Assembly (NCBI RefSeq): GCF_050389775.1
Contig: NZ_CP177146.1
Coordinates: 124,001-188,000, forward strand
Direction: 5' to 3'
Source: Marinibacterium sp050389775
GTDB lineage: Bacteria; Pseudomonadota; Alphaproteobacteria; Rhodobacterales; Rhodobacteraceae
DNA: 64,000 nt
The notes below the pieces were generated by a model, which saw nothing but the letters and a program-made list of their open reading frames with translations, was not told the origin of the DNA and did not search any database. Of the stretch, positions 27,108 through 35,557 are shown in pieces. Both the position numbers and the translations under genes were made by a program. The stretch's first letter is position 1. Each line of letters starts with the position of its first letter.

Positions 27108-27896
27108 ATGCCCCTGGACATGGAACTGCACGATTATGACATCGGCGGGGTGAAAACCGCCGTCAAGGCCATCGGCACCGGCAAGCCCCTGCTCTGCCTG
27201 CACGGGGCCGCCACGCTGGAAGGCTTTGATTTCGCCGAAGGCTTTGCCGACCGCTTCCGCGTGCTCTGCCCCAGCCATCCGGGCATGGGCCTGTCCGGCG
27301 ATGCGCCCCATGTCGCGGGGATCAGCGACATGGTCATCCATTACCTCAACCTGCTCGACGCGCTCGACCTGGATGAAAAACCCCACCTGCTGGGCTTTTC
27401 CATGGGCGGCTGGATGGCTGCCGAACTGGCCGCCGTGGCGCGCGAAAAATTCGACAAGGTGGTGCTGGTCGCGCCGGCCGGGCTGAACGATCCGGCCCAT
27501 CCCGCCACGCCGCTGGACACGATCGCCCCGCAGGATTTCCCGGGCTACATGACCCATGACGTGTCGGTCGCCCTGCCCTTCTTCCCCGATGGCAGCGACC
27601 CGGCCTTTGCCGAGCAATTCGGGGCCGACCGCGCCCGCGAGGGCGACACCGTCGGCCGCATCTGCGCGCCCTTCGGCATGGGCCATCCCAACATGACCCG
27701 CCTGCTCAACCGCATCACCAACCCGACCCTGCTGGTCTGGGGCGACGAGGACCGGCTGCTGCCGGCATCCCAGGCCCCGCTGTGGCTGGATGCCCTGCCC
27801 GATGCCCGTTTCCTGAGCCTGCCGGGCACCGGCCACCTGGTCCTGCAGGAACGGCCCGAGGCCATGACCGCCATCGGCGATTTCCTGGCCGGCTGA
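27108..27896 (+). CDS. Alpha/beta hydrolase (MhpC-like)
   Basis: Alpha/beta hydrolase of 262 residues with oxyanion segment HGAATLEG near 35, nucleophile Ser in GFSMGG near 99, Asp in WGDEDRLLP near 218 and His in GTGHLVLQE near 246. The layout fits hydrolases that cleave meta-ring-fission products, and hydrolases of this kind stand beside monooxygenase/reductase pairs in other aromatic operons. A strong GAGGAGGAG site precedes the ATG. The 93-bp gap before it contains tandem-like ccgagcccg repeats. A lactone or ester substrate is also possible. Confidence 0.85.
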   Translation: MPLDMELHDYDIGGVKTAVKAIGTGKPLLCLHGAATLEGFDFAEGFADRFRVLCPSHPGMGLSGDAPHVAGISDMVIHYLNLLDALDLDEKPHLLGFSMGGWMAAELAAVAREKFDKVVLVAPAGLNDPAHPATPLDTIAPQDFPGYMTHDVSVALPFFPDGSDPAFAEQFGADRAREGDTVGRICAPFGMGHPNMTRLLNRITNPTLLVWGDEDRLLPASQAPLWLDALPDARFLSLPGTGHLVLQERPEAMTAIGDFLAG

Positions 27897-27924
27897 CCCG
27901 AACTTTACCCCGAGGAGGAACACC

Positions 27925-29145
27925 ATGAACAAGCCCATGCGTCACGAATACTGGGGCCAGAGCGTCGATTTCACCGACCTGCTGGACAAGATCGCCAAGA
28001 TCGGCCCCCAGCTTGAGGCCAACGCCGCCGCCGATGAAGAGGCCGGCGAGCTGACCCCCGAAAGCTTCGAACTGCTCAAGCCCCTGCGCTTTTCGCACCT
28101 GATGGCCACCGAACAGCTGGGCGGCGCCCAGATGCGCCCGACCGAGGTGCTGCAGCTGATCGAGGCCGTCACCTGGCATTCCGGCTCGGCCGGCTGGGTG
28201 TCGATGGTGCATTGCTGCATCGGCGCCATGTCGGCGGCCTTCCTGCCCGACAGCGCCGTCGACCGGCTGTTCGCCCCGGGCACCGACAACCGGTTCTCGG
28301 GCCAGGGCGCGCCGCTCGGCATGCTCAAGAAGGTCGACGGGGGTTACACCCTGACCGGCAAGTGGAGCTATGGCTCGGGCTTTTCCCATGCGACCTGGTC
28401 GCATTCGGCCTGTTTCGTCGATGACGGCACCGGCAAGCCGGCCAAGGACGAGGCCGGCAACCCGATCATCATGTGCGCCCATGCGCCGATCCCCGAACAC
28501 ACCCAGCTGGGCAACTGGGACGTGCTGGGCCTGAAGGCCACCGGCTCGATCGACTATGCGGCCGAGGATGTCTTTATCGCCGACGACCTGGTCTTCCCGA
28601 TCCTGACCGCCCCGCCGCAGCGCCTGGAAGAGCTGTTCAGCCTGGGCATCGTCGGGCTGGCCTCGGTCGGCCATACCGGCTGGGCCATGGGCGCCGGCCG
28701 GCGCATGCTGGACGAGATCGCAAAGCTGGCCCGGGGCAAGACCGGCCGGGCCGGGATGCTGGGCGAAAGCGAGAAGTTCTGGTACGATTATGGCCGGGCC
28801 GAGGCCAGCTATCGCGCCGCCCGGGCCTTTGTGATGGAGGTCTGGTCCGAGATCGAAGCCGCCGCCGAGAACGGCCAGCAGATGACCACCCGCCATGTCA
28901 GCCTAGTGCACCTGGCCAAGGCCCAGATCCACGAGGCCGGGGTCGACCTGTGCAACTTTGCCTATCGCGCCGCCGGCGGGGCGGGCCTGCGCGCCGGGGT
29001 CATCCAGCGGACCTATCGCGACATGATGGTGGCGGCCAACCACTTCACCATCGCGCCGTCGATCGTGACCTCGGCCGGCCGCGAGCTGGGCGGCATCTGG
29101 TCCGACCGGGTCTGGCAGTTCTACGACCTGATCGAAAAGCCCTGA
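27925..29145 (+). CDS. Group D flavin-dependent monooxygenase, oxygenase component (GraA/HsaA/C2-like)
   Basis: A 406-residue protein with the acyl-CoA dehydrogenase fold but the signature of reduced-flavin-using hydroxylases: TGKWSYGSGFSHATW near 145, VLGLKATGSIDYAAEDV near 200, and RAAGGAGLR near 350. Such enzymes hydroxylate phenols using reduced flavin supplied by a partner, and the next gene encodes a flavin reductase. With hydroxyquinol dioxygenase and maleylacetate reductase nearby, a resorcinol-hydroxylase-like role that forms hydroxyquinol is the best guess. Gene annotation pipelines may call it acyl-CoA dehydrogenase. Confidence 0.85.
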   Translation: MNKPMRHEYWGQSVDFTDLLDKIAKIGPQLEANAAADEEAGELTPESFELLKPLRFSHLMATEQLGGAQMRPTEVLQLIEAVTWHSGSAGWVSMVHCCIGAMSAAFLPDSAVDRLFAPGTDNRFSGQGAPLGMLKKVDGGYTLTGKWSYGSGFSHATWSHSACFVDDGTGKPAKDEAGNPIIMCAHAPIPEHTQLGNWDVLGLKATGSIDYAAEDVFIADDLVFPILTAPPQRLEELFSLGIVGLASVGHTGWAMGAGRRMLDEIAKLARGKTGRAGMLGESEKFWYDYGRAEASYRAARAFVMEVWSEIEAAAENGQQMTTRHVSLVHLAKAQIHEAGVDLCNFAYRAAGGAGLRAGVIQRTYRDMMVAANHFTIAPSIVTSAGRELGGIWSDRVWQFYDLIEKP

Positions 29146-29211
29146 CCGGCGCCAATGCCCACCACGACAGGGTCCGGGGGCATCGTCCTCCGGGCCCGGA
29201 ACGGAGACACC

Positions 29212-29781
29212 ATGCCCCAGACCGACAGGCTGGCCGCGGCCTTCCGCGACGCCTTCCGCCGCCATCCGGCCGGCGTGGCCATCGTCACCGCCGATCCCGG
29301 CGGGCGGCCGGTGGCCATGACCGTCTCGTCGCTGATCTCGGTCAGCGCCGCGCCCCCGACGGTGGCCTTTTCGCTGTCGTCGCGCTCGGGCTCGACGGCG
29401 GCCGTGCTGGCCGCCGACAGCCTGGTCATCCATTTCCTGCGCTATGCCGACCGGGCCCTGGGCCAGCTGGGCGCGACGCCGGGGGCCGACCGTTTCGGGC
29501 CGGGCGTGGCCTGGGAACGGCTGGCCGACGGCACCCCGCGCTATACCCAGGTCACCACCTGGTTCCGCGCGCGGATCACCGGCACCCTGCCGACCGAAGG
29601 CGCCACGCTGGTCGCCGCCGAGCTGATCGAAGGCCACGGCGGGCCGTCCGATCCGCATCCGCCGCCCGACCAGGACCCGCTGATCTATCTCGACCGGCGC
29701 TGGCACCGGCTGCACGACACCGCCGGCGGCGCGGCCAGCCTGATGCCGCTGGACAACGATCCGACCGACACGTTCCGGTAG
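29212..29781 (+). CDS. Flavin reductase (HpaC/GraD-like) of two-component monooxygenase
   Basis: Flavin reductase domain protein of 189 residues; the motif RRHPAGVAIVTA followed by AMTVSSLISVSAAPPTVAF is the FMN-binding core. It supplies reduced flavin to the oxygenase encoded just upstream. The start at 29212 follows ACGGAGAC; the in-frame ATG at 29155 has no ribosome-binding site. It is the last gene of the operon that starts at 20337. Confidence 0.88.
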   Translation: MPQTDRLAAAFRDAFRRHPAGVAIVTADPGGRPVAMTVSSLISVSAAPPTVAFSLSSRSGSTAAVLAADSLVIHFLRYADRALGQLGATPGADRFGPGVAWERLADGTPRYTQVTTWFRARITGTLPTEGATLVAAELIEGHGGPSDPHPPPDQDPLIYLDRRWHRLHDTAGGAASLMPLDNDPTDTFR

Positions 29782-29815
29782 CCATCGATCCTGCGCGCCA
29801 GGACGGTCGGATTTC

Positions 29816-29832
29816 ATAACACGATGTGATAT
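29816..29832. promoter_or_regulatory. LysR-type box C
   Basis: ATAACACGATGTGATAT has the dyad ATAnCAC...GTGnTAT. It matches box B at 15 of 17 positions and lies 106 bp upstream of the livG start. The intervening DNA holds a C/T-rich stretch and a GGGAGGGGAA ribosome-binding site. It is evidence that the second Liv operon is under the same LysR control as the ring-cleavage genes. Confidence 0.6.
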
Positions 29833-29937
29833 TGTTGCGGGCCATTGCGATCTTTTTCCGCTTTCTGCCCGCCTAGGATCACCCGAGGAGGAGCCCGGCG
29901 CCACATCGCGGGGCCGGGAGACCCGAAAGGGAGGGGA

Positions 29938-30657
29938 ATGACGATACTGTCCTTCGACAGCGTCTCAAAGAGCTTTGGCGCGCTGAAAGTCACCGACGAC
30001 GTGAGTTTCACCCTGGCCGGCGGCGAGGCGCTTGGCATCATCGGGCCGAACGGGGCCGGCAAGTCGACGCTGTTCAACCTGATCACCGGCGTCCTGATGC
30101 CCGATGCCGGCCGGGTTCTGCTGGACGGGCGCGACATCACCGGCGAAAGCGCCATGCAGCGCTGTGCCAGCGGCATCGGCCGGTCGTTCCAGATCCCCCA
30201 GCCCTTCGACCACCTGTCGGTCTATGAAAACCTGCTGGTCGCGGCGCGGTTCGGCGGCGGCCTTTCGGCCCAGGAGGCGCCGGATGCCTGCATGGACCTG
30301 CTGCGCCGCACCGGCCTGGCCCGCCACGCCGACCGCCCCGCCGGCGCGCTGCCCCTGCTCGACCGCAAGCGGCTGGAACTGGCCCGCGCCATGGCCACCC
30401 GCCCGCGGGTGATCCTGCTGGACGAGATCGCCGGCGGGCTGACCGAAGGCGAATGCCAGGACCTGGTGGCCACCATCCGCGAGATCCACGGCGAGGGCAC
30501 GGCGATCATCTGGATCGAACACGTTCTGCATGCGCTGACCTCGGTGGTCGGCCGGCTGATGGTGCTGAACTTCGGCCGCCTGCTGCGCATCGGCGATCCG
30601 CAGGAGGTCATGGCCGCAAGGGACGTGCAGGAAATCTACCTGGGGATCGAGGCATGA
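29938..30657 (+). CDS. Liv-type ABC transporter ATP-binding protein (LivG-like), second system
   Basis: ATPase of 239 residues with Walker A GPNGAGKST (about 36-44) and Walker B VILLDEIAGGLT. As in the first LivG, the signature is replaced (LPLLDRKRLELARAM). The start at 29938 follows AAGGGAGGGGA. It heads an operon of four transporter genes, a hydroxyquinol dioxygenase and a tautomerase, with no binding-protein gene. It overlaps livF by ATGA. Confidence 0.92.
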   Translation: MTILSFDSVSKSFGALKVTDDVSFTLAGGEALGIIGPNGAGKSTLFNLITGVLMPDAGRVLLDGRDITGESAMQRCASGIGRSFQIPQPFDHLSVYENLLVAARFGGGLSAQEAPDACMDLLRRTGLARHADRPAGALPLLDRKRLELARAMATRPRVILLDEIAGGLTEGECQDLVATIREIHGEGTAIIWIEHVLHALTSVVGRLMVLNFGRLLRIGDPQEVMAARDVQEIYLGIEA

Positions 30658-31367
30658 CGGCCCTGCTCGATATCCGCGGGCTGACGGCCCATTACGGCGA
30701 TTTCCAGGCGCTTTTCGGCATCGACCTGGCGCTTGAGGCCGGCGAGACCCTGGTCATCATCGGGGCCAACGGTGCGGGCAAGACCACCCTGATGCGGGCG
30801 ATCACGGGCATTGCCCGGGTCAGCGGCGGCCAGATCGCGCTGGATGCCGCGCGGATCGACCGGCTGGCCGCGCCCGACATCCTGCGCGCGGGCATCGCCA
30901 TGGTGCCCGAGGGCCGCCGGTTGTTTCCCAGCCTGAGTGTCGAGGAGAACCTGCGCATCGGCGCCCATGCCCGGCGGGGCAACGGGGCCTGGACGCTGGA
31001 GCGGATCTTTGCCCTGTTCCCCGTCCTGCGCGAACGCCGGGCCCATCCGGGCACCGCCCTGTCGGGCGGCCAGCAACAGATGGTGGCCATCGGCCGGGCG
31101 CTGATGTCGAACCCGCGCGTGCTGCTGTGCGACGAGCTCAGCCTGGGCCTGGCGCCGGTGGTCATCAAGGAGATCTACGCGGCCTTCCCGGCGATCCGCG
31201 ACAGCGGCACCTCGCTGATCGTCGTCGAACAGGACATCGGCCAGGCCCTGCGCGTGGCCGACCGGGTGCATTGCATGATGGAAGGCCGGATCACCCTGTC
31301 GGGCCGGCCGGCCGAGCTGTCACGCGAGGCGATCCATGATGCCTATTTCGGAGTGAAACACGCATGA
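30654..31367 (+). CDS. Liv-type ABC transporter ATP-binding protein (LivF-like), second system
   Basis: ATPase of 237 residues with Walker A GANGAGKTT, signature LSGGQQQM near 136, Walker B VLLCDELSLGLAP and switch VVEQDIG. It is a close relative of the LivF at 23397. The start codon overlaps the stop of livG and the stop overlaps the start of livH. Confidence 0.92.
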   Translation: MTALLDIRGLTAHYGDFQALFGIDLALEAGETLVIIGANGAGKTTLMRAITGIARVSGGQIALDAARIDRLAAPDILRAGIAMVPEGRRLFPSLSVEENLRIGAHARRGNGAWTLERIFALFPVLRERRAHPGTALSGGQQQMVAIGRALMSNPRVLLCDELSLGLAPVVIKEIYAAFPAIRDSGTSLIVVEQDIGQALRVADRVHCMMEGRITLSGRPAELSREAIHDAYFGVKHA

Positions 31368-32227
31368 TCTGGGTCGATACGCTGGTGCAGGGCCTTCTGC
31401 TGGGCGGGCTCTATGCCCTCTTTGCCGCCGGGCTCAGCCTGGTCTTCGGGATCATGCGGCTGGTCAACCTGGCCCATGGCGACCTGATCGTGCTGGGCGC
31501 CTACCTGATCCTGCTGATCGGCGGGGCCACCGGGCTGTCGCCCTTTGCTGCCGCGTTGCTGGCCCTGCCGCTGATGTTCGCCCTGGGCTGGCTGTTGCAG
31601 ACCGCCCTGCTGAACCGGGTGCTGGGCGATGACATCCTGCCGCCCCTGCTGGTCACCTTCGGCCTGTCGGTCGTCATCCAGAACGCCCTGCTGATGGGCT
31701 TTACCGCCGACAGCCGCAAGCTGCCCGTCGGCCCGATCGAAGCCCAATCGGTGGCCATAGGCCCGGTCAACCTGGGCGTCATGCCGCTGATCACCTTCGG
31801 GTCGGCCATTGCCGTGATCGTGGCGCTGAACTGGCTGTTCTACCGCACCGCCCTGGGCCGGGCCTTTCGCGCCACGTCCGACGATCCGGTCACCGCCCAG
31901 CTGATGGGCATCCGCCCGCAGAACGTCTTTGCCATGGCCACGGGCATCGCCCTGGTCGTGGCCACCATTGCCGCGCTCTACCTCGGCGCCCGGTCGAATT
32001 TCGACCCGGCCATCGGCCCGGCCCGGCTGCTCTATGCCTTCGAAGCAGTGATCATCGGCGGGCTGGGCAGCCTGTGGGGCACCCTGGCCGGCGGGCTGGT
32101 CATCGGCCTGGCCCAGGCCCTGGGCGCGGCGCTGAACCCCGAATGGCAGATCCTGGCCGGGCACGTGGCCTTTGTCGCCGTGCTGCTGGTGCGCCCGCGC
32201 GGGCTGTTCCCGCGCGCCAACGATTGA
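31364..32227 (+). CDS. Liv-type ABC transporter permease (LivH-like), second system
   Basis: Membrane subunit of 287 residues. The N-terminal TLVQGLLLGGLYALFAAGLSL, the block VNLAHGDLIVLGAY and the C-terminal YAFEAVIIGGLGSLWGTLAGG are the hallmarks of LivH. It starts by ATGA overlap with livF and ends 9 bp before livM. Confidence 0.91.
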   Translation: MIWVDTLVQGLLLGGLYALFAAGLSLVFGIMRLVNLAHGDLIVLGAYLILLIGGATGLSPFAAALLALPLMFALGWLLQTALLNRVLGDDILPPLLVTFGLSVVIQNALLMGFTADSRKLPVGPIEAQSVAIGPVNLGVMPLITFGSAIAVIVALNWLFYRTALGRAFRATSDDPVTAQLMGIRPQNVFAMATGIALVVATIAALYLGARSNFDPAIGPARLLYAFEAVIIGGLGSLWGTLAGGLVIGLAQALGAALNPEWQILAGHVAFVAVLLVRPRGLFPRAND

Positions 32228-32236
32228 GGGCCGATC

Positions 32237-33256
32237 ATGCGCAAACCCTTTCTCTCCCTGATCTTTCCGGCCTTGGTCCTGGGCCTGGCCCTGGTGCCCA
32301 TGATGGGCTCGCGGGCCATGGTCCAGGACCTGTTCATGGTGCTCTGCCTGCTGGTCCTGGCGCTGAACTGGAACCTGCTGGCCGGCTTTGCCGGGCTGGT
32401 CTCGGTCGGCCAGCAGGCCTTTGTCGGCATCGGGGCCTATGCCATGTTCGCCGCCGTCATCCTGTGGCAGACCGGCCCGCTGACCGGCATCCTGGCCGGC
32501 GGCCTGGCCGCCGCCGCCCTGTCGGTGCCCGTGGCATTCTTTGTCTTTCGCCTGAACGGGGCCTATTTCGCCATCGGCACCTGGGTCGTGGCCGAGATCG
32601 CCCGCCTGTCGCTGGGCCAGTGGCGCGCGCTTGGCGGCGGCACCGGCACCTCGCTGCCGCGCGAGGCCACCCAGGACATGGCCATCATCCCCGCCGTGCG
32701 CGCCCTGCTCGACACGTCCAAGGCCGGGGCGGTCGATGCCATCACCTATTGGCTGGCCCTGGCCCTGGCCGCGACCATGCTGGTGGCCAGCCGTGCCTTC
32801 CTGCGCTCGCGCATGGGGCTGGGCCTGCAGGCCGTGCGCGACAACCCCATGGCCGCCCGGTCCATCGGCGTCGATCCGACCCGGCTCAAGGCCCTGGTCT
32901 TTGTGCTGACGGCCTTTGTCACCGGGATCTGCGGCGCGCTGCTCTTCACCCAGATCGGGCGGATTTCGCCCGATGCGGCCTTCTCGCTGCTCGACTGGAC
33001 GGCCTTTGTCATCTTTATCGTGGTCATCGGCGGCATCGGCACCCTGCCCGGGCCCGTCGTCGGCGTGCTGGTCTTCTACCTGCTGGAACGCTTCCTGGCC
33101 GATTACGGCACCGTCTATCTCATCGTGCTGGGCCTGATCGGCATTGCCATCATGCTCTTTGCCCGGCGCGGGCTGTGGGGCCTGTTCATCCAGCGCACGG
33201 GCATCGACCCGGTGCCCCTGGGCCATGCCGCGCCCGGGCCACGGCCCGCCGCCTGA
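32237..33256 (+). CDS. Liv-type ABC transporter permease (LivM-like), second system
   Basis: Membrane subunit of 339 residues with the motifs GLVSVGQQAFVGIGAYAMF near 53, AYFAIGTWVVAEIARL near 108 and QAVRDNPMAARSIGVDP near 198. It completes the second transporter. The binding protein that feeds it is probably the one at 16805-18076. Confidence 0.91.
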   Translation: MRKPFLSLIFPALVLGLALVPMMGSRAMVQDLFMVLCLLVLALNWNLLAGFAGLVSVGQQAFVGIGAYAMFAAVILWQTGPLTGILAGGLAAAALSVPVAFFVFRLNGAYFAIGTWVVAEIARLSLGQWRALGGGTGTSLPREATQDMAIIPAVRALLDTSKAGAVDAITYWLALALAATMLVASRAFLRSRMGLGLQAVRDNPMAARSIGVDPTRLKALVFVLTAFVTGICGALLFTQIGRISPDAAFSLLDWTAFVIFIVVIGGIGTLPGPVVGVLVFYLLERFLADYGTVYLIVLGLIGIAIMLFARRGLWGLFIQRTGIDPVPLGHAAPGPRPAA

Positions 33257-33300
33257 GCCAACCGTCATCCGCCATCCGATCCGTCCGAGGAGGAACGATC

Positions 33301-34137
33301 ATGAGCTATTTCACCGAAGCCAATTCCGCCGAAACGGTCAATGCCCGCATGGACCCGGCGACCAACCCCCGCCTGGCCGTGATCATGGCCAGCCTGGTGC
33401 GCCACCTGCATGCCTTTGCCAAGGACGTGACCCTGACGCAGGAGGAATGGGAGACCGCCATCGCCTTCCTGACGCGCACCGGCCAGATGTGTTCGGGCGA
33501 ACGCCAGGAATTCATCCTGCTGTCCGACGTGCTGGGCCTGTCGATGCTGGTCGATGCGATCAACAACCGCCGGCCCGAAGGCGCCACCGAAAACACCGTC
33601 TTCGGGCCCTTCCATGTGCCCGACGCCCCGATCCGCGAGATGGGTGCCAACATCAGCCTGGACGGCAAGGGCGAGAGCTGCCTCTTCGAAGGCCGGGTGC
33701 TGGACCTCGATGGTCAGCCCGTCGAAGGCGCCTGTGTCGATGTCTGGTCCGACAATGCCGACGGTTATTACGACGTGCAGCAGCCGGGCATCCAGCCCCG
33801 GTGGAACAACCGCGGCCGGTTCTTCACCGGGCCGGACGGGGCCTATGCCTTTCGCGGGATCAAGCCGGTCAGCTACCCGATCCCCGATGACGGGCCGGTG
33901 GGCCAGATGCTGGGCCAGCTGGGCCGCCATCCCTATCGCCCGGCCCACATGCATTACCTCGTCACCGCCCCGGGCTTTCAGAAACTGGTCACCCATACCT
34001 TTGTCGGCGGCGACGATTACCTGGCCTCGGATGCGGTCTTTGGCGTCAAGACCACGCTGGTCGCACCGTTCGAGCCGGTGACCTCGGGCGATACGGCCTG
34101 GCGCTCGCCCTTCGATTTCGTGCTCGTGCGGGAATGA
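33301..34137 (+). CDS. Hydroxyquinol 1,2-dioxygenase (intradiol)
   Basis: Fe(III) intradiol dioxygenase of 278 residues, typical of hydroxyquinol 1,2-dioxygenases. Ligands are Tyr157 (DNADGYYDVQ), Tyr192 (KPVSYPIP), His216 and His218 (RPAHMHY). It should open hydroxyquinol to maleylacetate, the substrate of the reductase encoded at 35558. The start at 33301 follows GAGGAGGAACG; the in-frame extension upstream lies inside livM. It is about 40 residues shorter than the paralogue at 14153, mainly at the C-terminus. Confidence 0.9.
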   Translation: MSYFTEANSAETVNARMDPATNPRLAVIMASLVRHLHAFAKDVTLTQEEWETAIAFLTRTGQMCSGERQEFILLSDVLGLSMLVDAINNRRPEGATENTVFGPFHVPDAPIREMGANISLDGKGESCLFEGRVLDLDGQPVEGACVDVWSDNADGYYDVQQPGIQPRWNNRGRFFTGPDGAYAFRGIKPVSYPIPDDGPVGQMLGQLGRHPYRPAHMHYLVTAPGFQKLVTHTFVGGDDYLASDAVFGVKTTLVAPFEPVTSGDTAWRSPFDFVLVRE

Positions 34138-34143
34138 GCGGCC

Positions 34144-34476
34144 ATGCCCAACCTCAAGATCTTTGTCGACGATGCCCGGCTGGGTGACATCCGCGCCCCG
34201 CTGGTGGCCGCCCTGCCGGGCCTGCGGGACCGGCTGTGCCGGGCGCTGGCGGTCGATCCGGCGATCAGCCAGATGGCCATCCTGCCGGTCATCGGCCTGC
34301 CCGACCAGCCGGCCCTGAATGTCGAGCTGCACCTGCTGGCCGCGCCCACCCGCGACCGCGAGGCGCTGCGCGCGCTGGCAACCGAGCTGCGCGAGGCCCT
34401 GGCCCAGGCCACCGGCCTGAGCGTGGCCGTGCGCATCGCCAGCTTCGATCCCGCCGGGTATGTCACGCTGAAATGA
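34144..34476 (+). CDS. Tautomerase-superfamily small protein
   Basis: A 110-residue protein beginning Met-Pro-Asn-Leu. After removal of Met, the terminal Pro would be the catalytic base of the tautomerase (4-oxalocrotonate tautomerase/CHMI/MIF) superfamily. The beta-alpha-beta pattern (PNLKIFVDDARL, then REALRALATELREALAQATGL) fits one long subunit as in CHMI. It lies 6 bp after the hydroxyquinol dioxygenase gene, so keto-enol conversion of maleylacetate or a related intermediate is a sensible guess. Family assignment is by eye. Confidence 0.7.
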   Translation: MPNLKIFVDDARLGDIRAPLVAALPGLRDRLCRALAVDPAISQMAILPVIGLPDQPALNVELHLLAAPTRDREALRALATELREALAQATGLSVAVRIASFDPAGYVTLK

Positions 34477-34515
34477 CCCTGCGCCCCGCCGTCCGACTCG
34501 CCGTCAGACCCGCCA

Positions 34516-35466
34516 TCAGCCTCGCCGCCGGGTGACCTGCTGCTCATGATCCATCCGCGCCTGCAACCGGCTGAATTCGGTGCCCAGGAATTCGGCGAAC
34601 TGGCCCACCGCCGGCGGCCCCCGCCGGTCGGCCATGCGCAACACGCCCAGCTGGCGGTCGGGATGGTCGATCTTGAGCGGCAGCGCCTCGAGCGGCACGG
34701 TGCGCCGCGACAGGAAGACCACCGAATAGGGCAGGATCGTCAGCGCATCCGAACCGACCAGGACCGACTGGATCGAGGCCAGCGTGCCGCCCGAGAAATT
34801 GACCCTGAAATCCTCTTGGCCGATCGACCGCACCGCCCGTTCCAGGTCGCGGTAGAGCGGCGAATTGGCCGGCGGCGCGATCCAGGCATATTCGGCAATG
34901 TCCGACAGGGTGATCCCCCGGGTGCGGCTGAGCGGATGGCCGGCCCGGCAGGCAATGACATTGTTGCCGGCCAGCAGCGGTTCAAAGGTCATGTCCTGCG
35001 GCACCTGGCCCGGGTGCATCGGCAGGATCGCCAGGTCCAGCCCGCCGTTGCGCAGCCCGGTTTCCAGCGTGTCGCGATAGCCGTAGGACTGGTCGATCTG
35101 CACATCGCCATAGCGCGACTGGAACTCGGCCACGAAGGTCGAGACCACCCCGTCCATGAAGATCGGCGTGCCGCCCACGCGCAGCCGCCCGGCCAGGCCC
35201 TGGCGATAGAGCCGCACCAGCTGGCTGGCCTCCTGGTTGGCCGCCCGGATGCGGCTGCCCAGCCGGGCCAGGTTCATCCCCAGCTCGGTCGGGCGCAGCG
35301 GTCGGCGGCCCGGTTCGAACAGCGGAAAGCCGATGCGTTCCTCCAGCAGCGACATGCTGCGCGAGACCGAGGGCTGCGACTTGCCCAGGGCCTCGGCCCC
35401 TTCGGTCAGCCCGCCGCGCTCGACGATGACGGCCAGGATCTCGAGATGTTCGCTGTCAATCTTCAT
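34516..35466 (-). CDS. LysR-family transcriptional regulator (hydroxyquinol branch)
   Basis: LysR-type regulator of 316 residues with an N-terminal winged helix (GLTEGAEALGKSQPSVSRSMSLLE, about 19-42) and an effector domain. It is a paralogue of the LysR protein at 13086. It is divergent from maleylacetate reductase over 91 bp, and box B begins inside its start codon, as for the first LysR. It converges on the tautomerase gene over a 39-bp gap. Confidence 0.92.
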   Translation of the reverse strand: MKIDSEHLEILAVIVERGGLTEGAEALGKSQPSVSRSMSLLEERIGFPLFEPGRRPLRPTELGMNLARLGSRIRAANQEASQLVRLYRQGLAGRLRVGGTPIFMDGVVSTFVAEFQSRYGDVQIDQSYGYRDTLETGLRNGGLDLAILPMHPGQVPQDMTFEPLLAGNNVIACRAGHPLSRTRGITLSDIAEYAWIAPPANSPLYRDLERAVRSIGQEDFRVNFSGGTLASIQSVLVGSDALTILPYSVVFLSRRTVPLEALPLKIDHPDRQLGVLRMADRRGPPAVGQFAEFLGTEFSRLQARMDHEQQVTRRRG

Positions 35467-35481
35467 AACACAATGCGATAT
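35465..35481. promoter_or_regulatory. LysR-type box B
   Basis: ATAACACAATGCGATAT shows the interrupted dyad ATAnCnCA-n-TGnGnTAT. It overlaps the start codon of the LysR gene and lies 77 bp upstream of the maleylacetate reductase start. It is almost identical to box C (29816-29832) and shares its core with box A (14059-14073). The AT-rich TTATACC just after it could be part of the promoter. Confidence 0.62.
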
Positions 35482-35557
35482 TATACCGATCTCATCCGAT
35501 CAATATCCCTCTTTATCCGGTGTAGCGTCGCCCCGACCGCATCGAGGGAGGAGAGCG

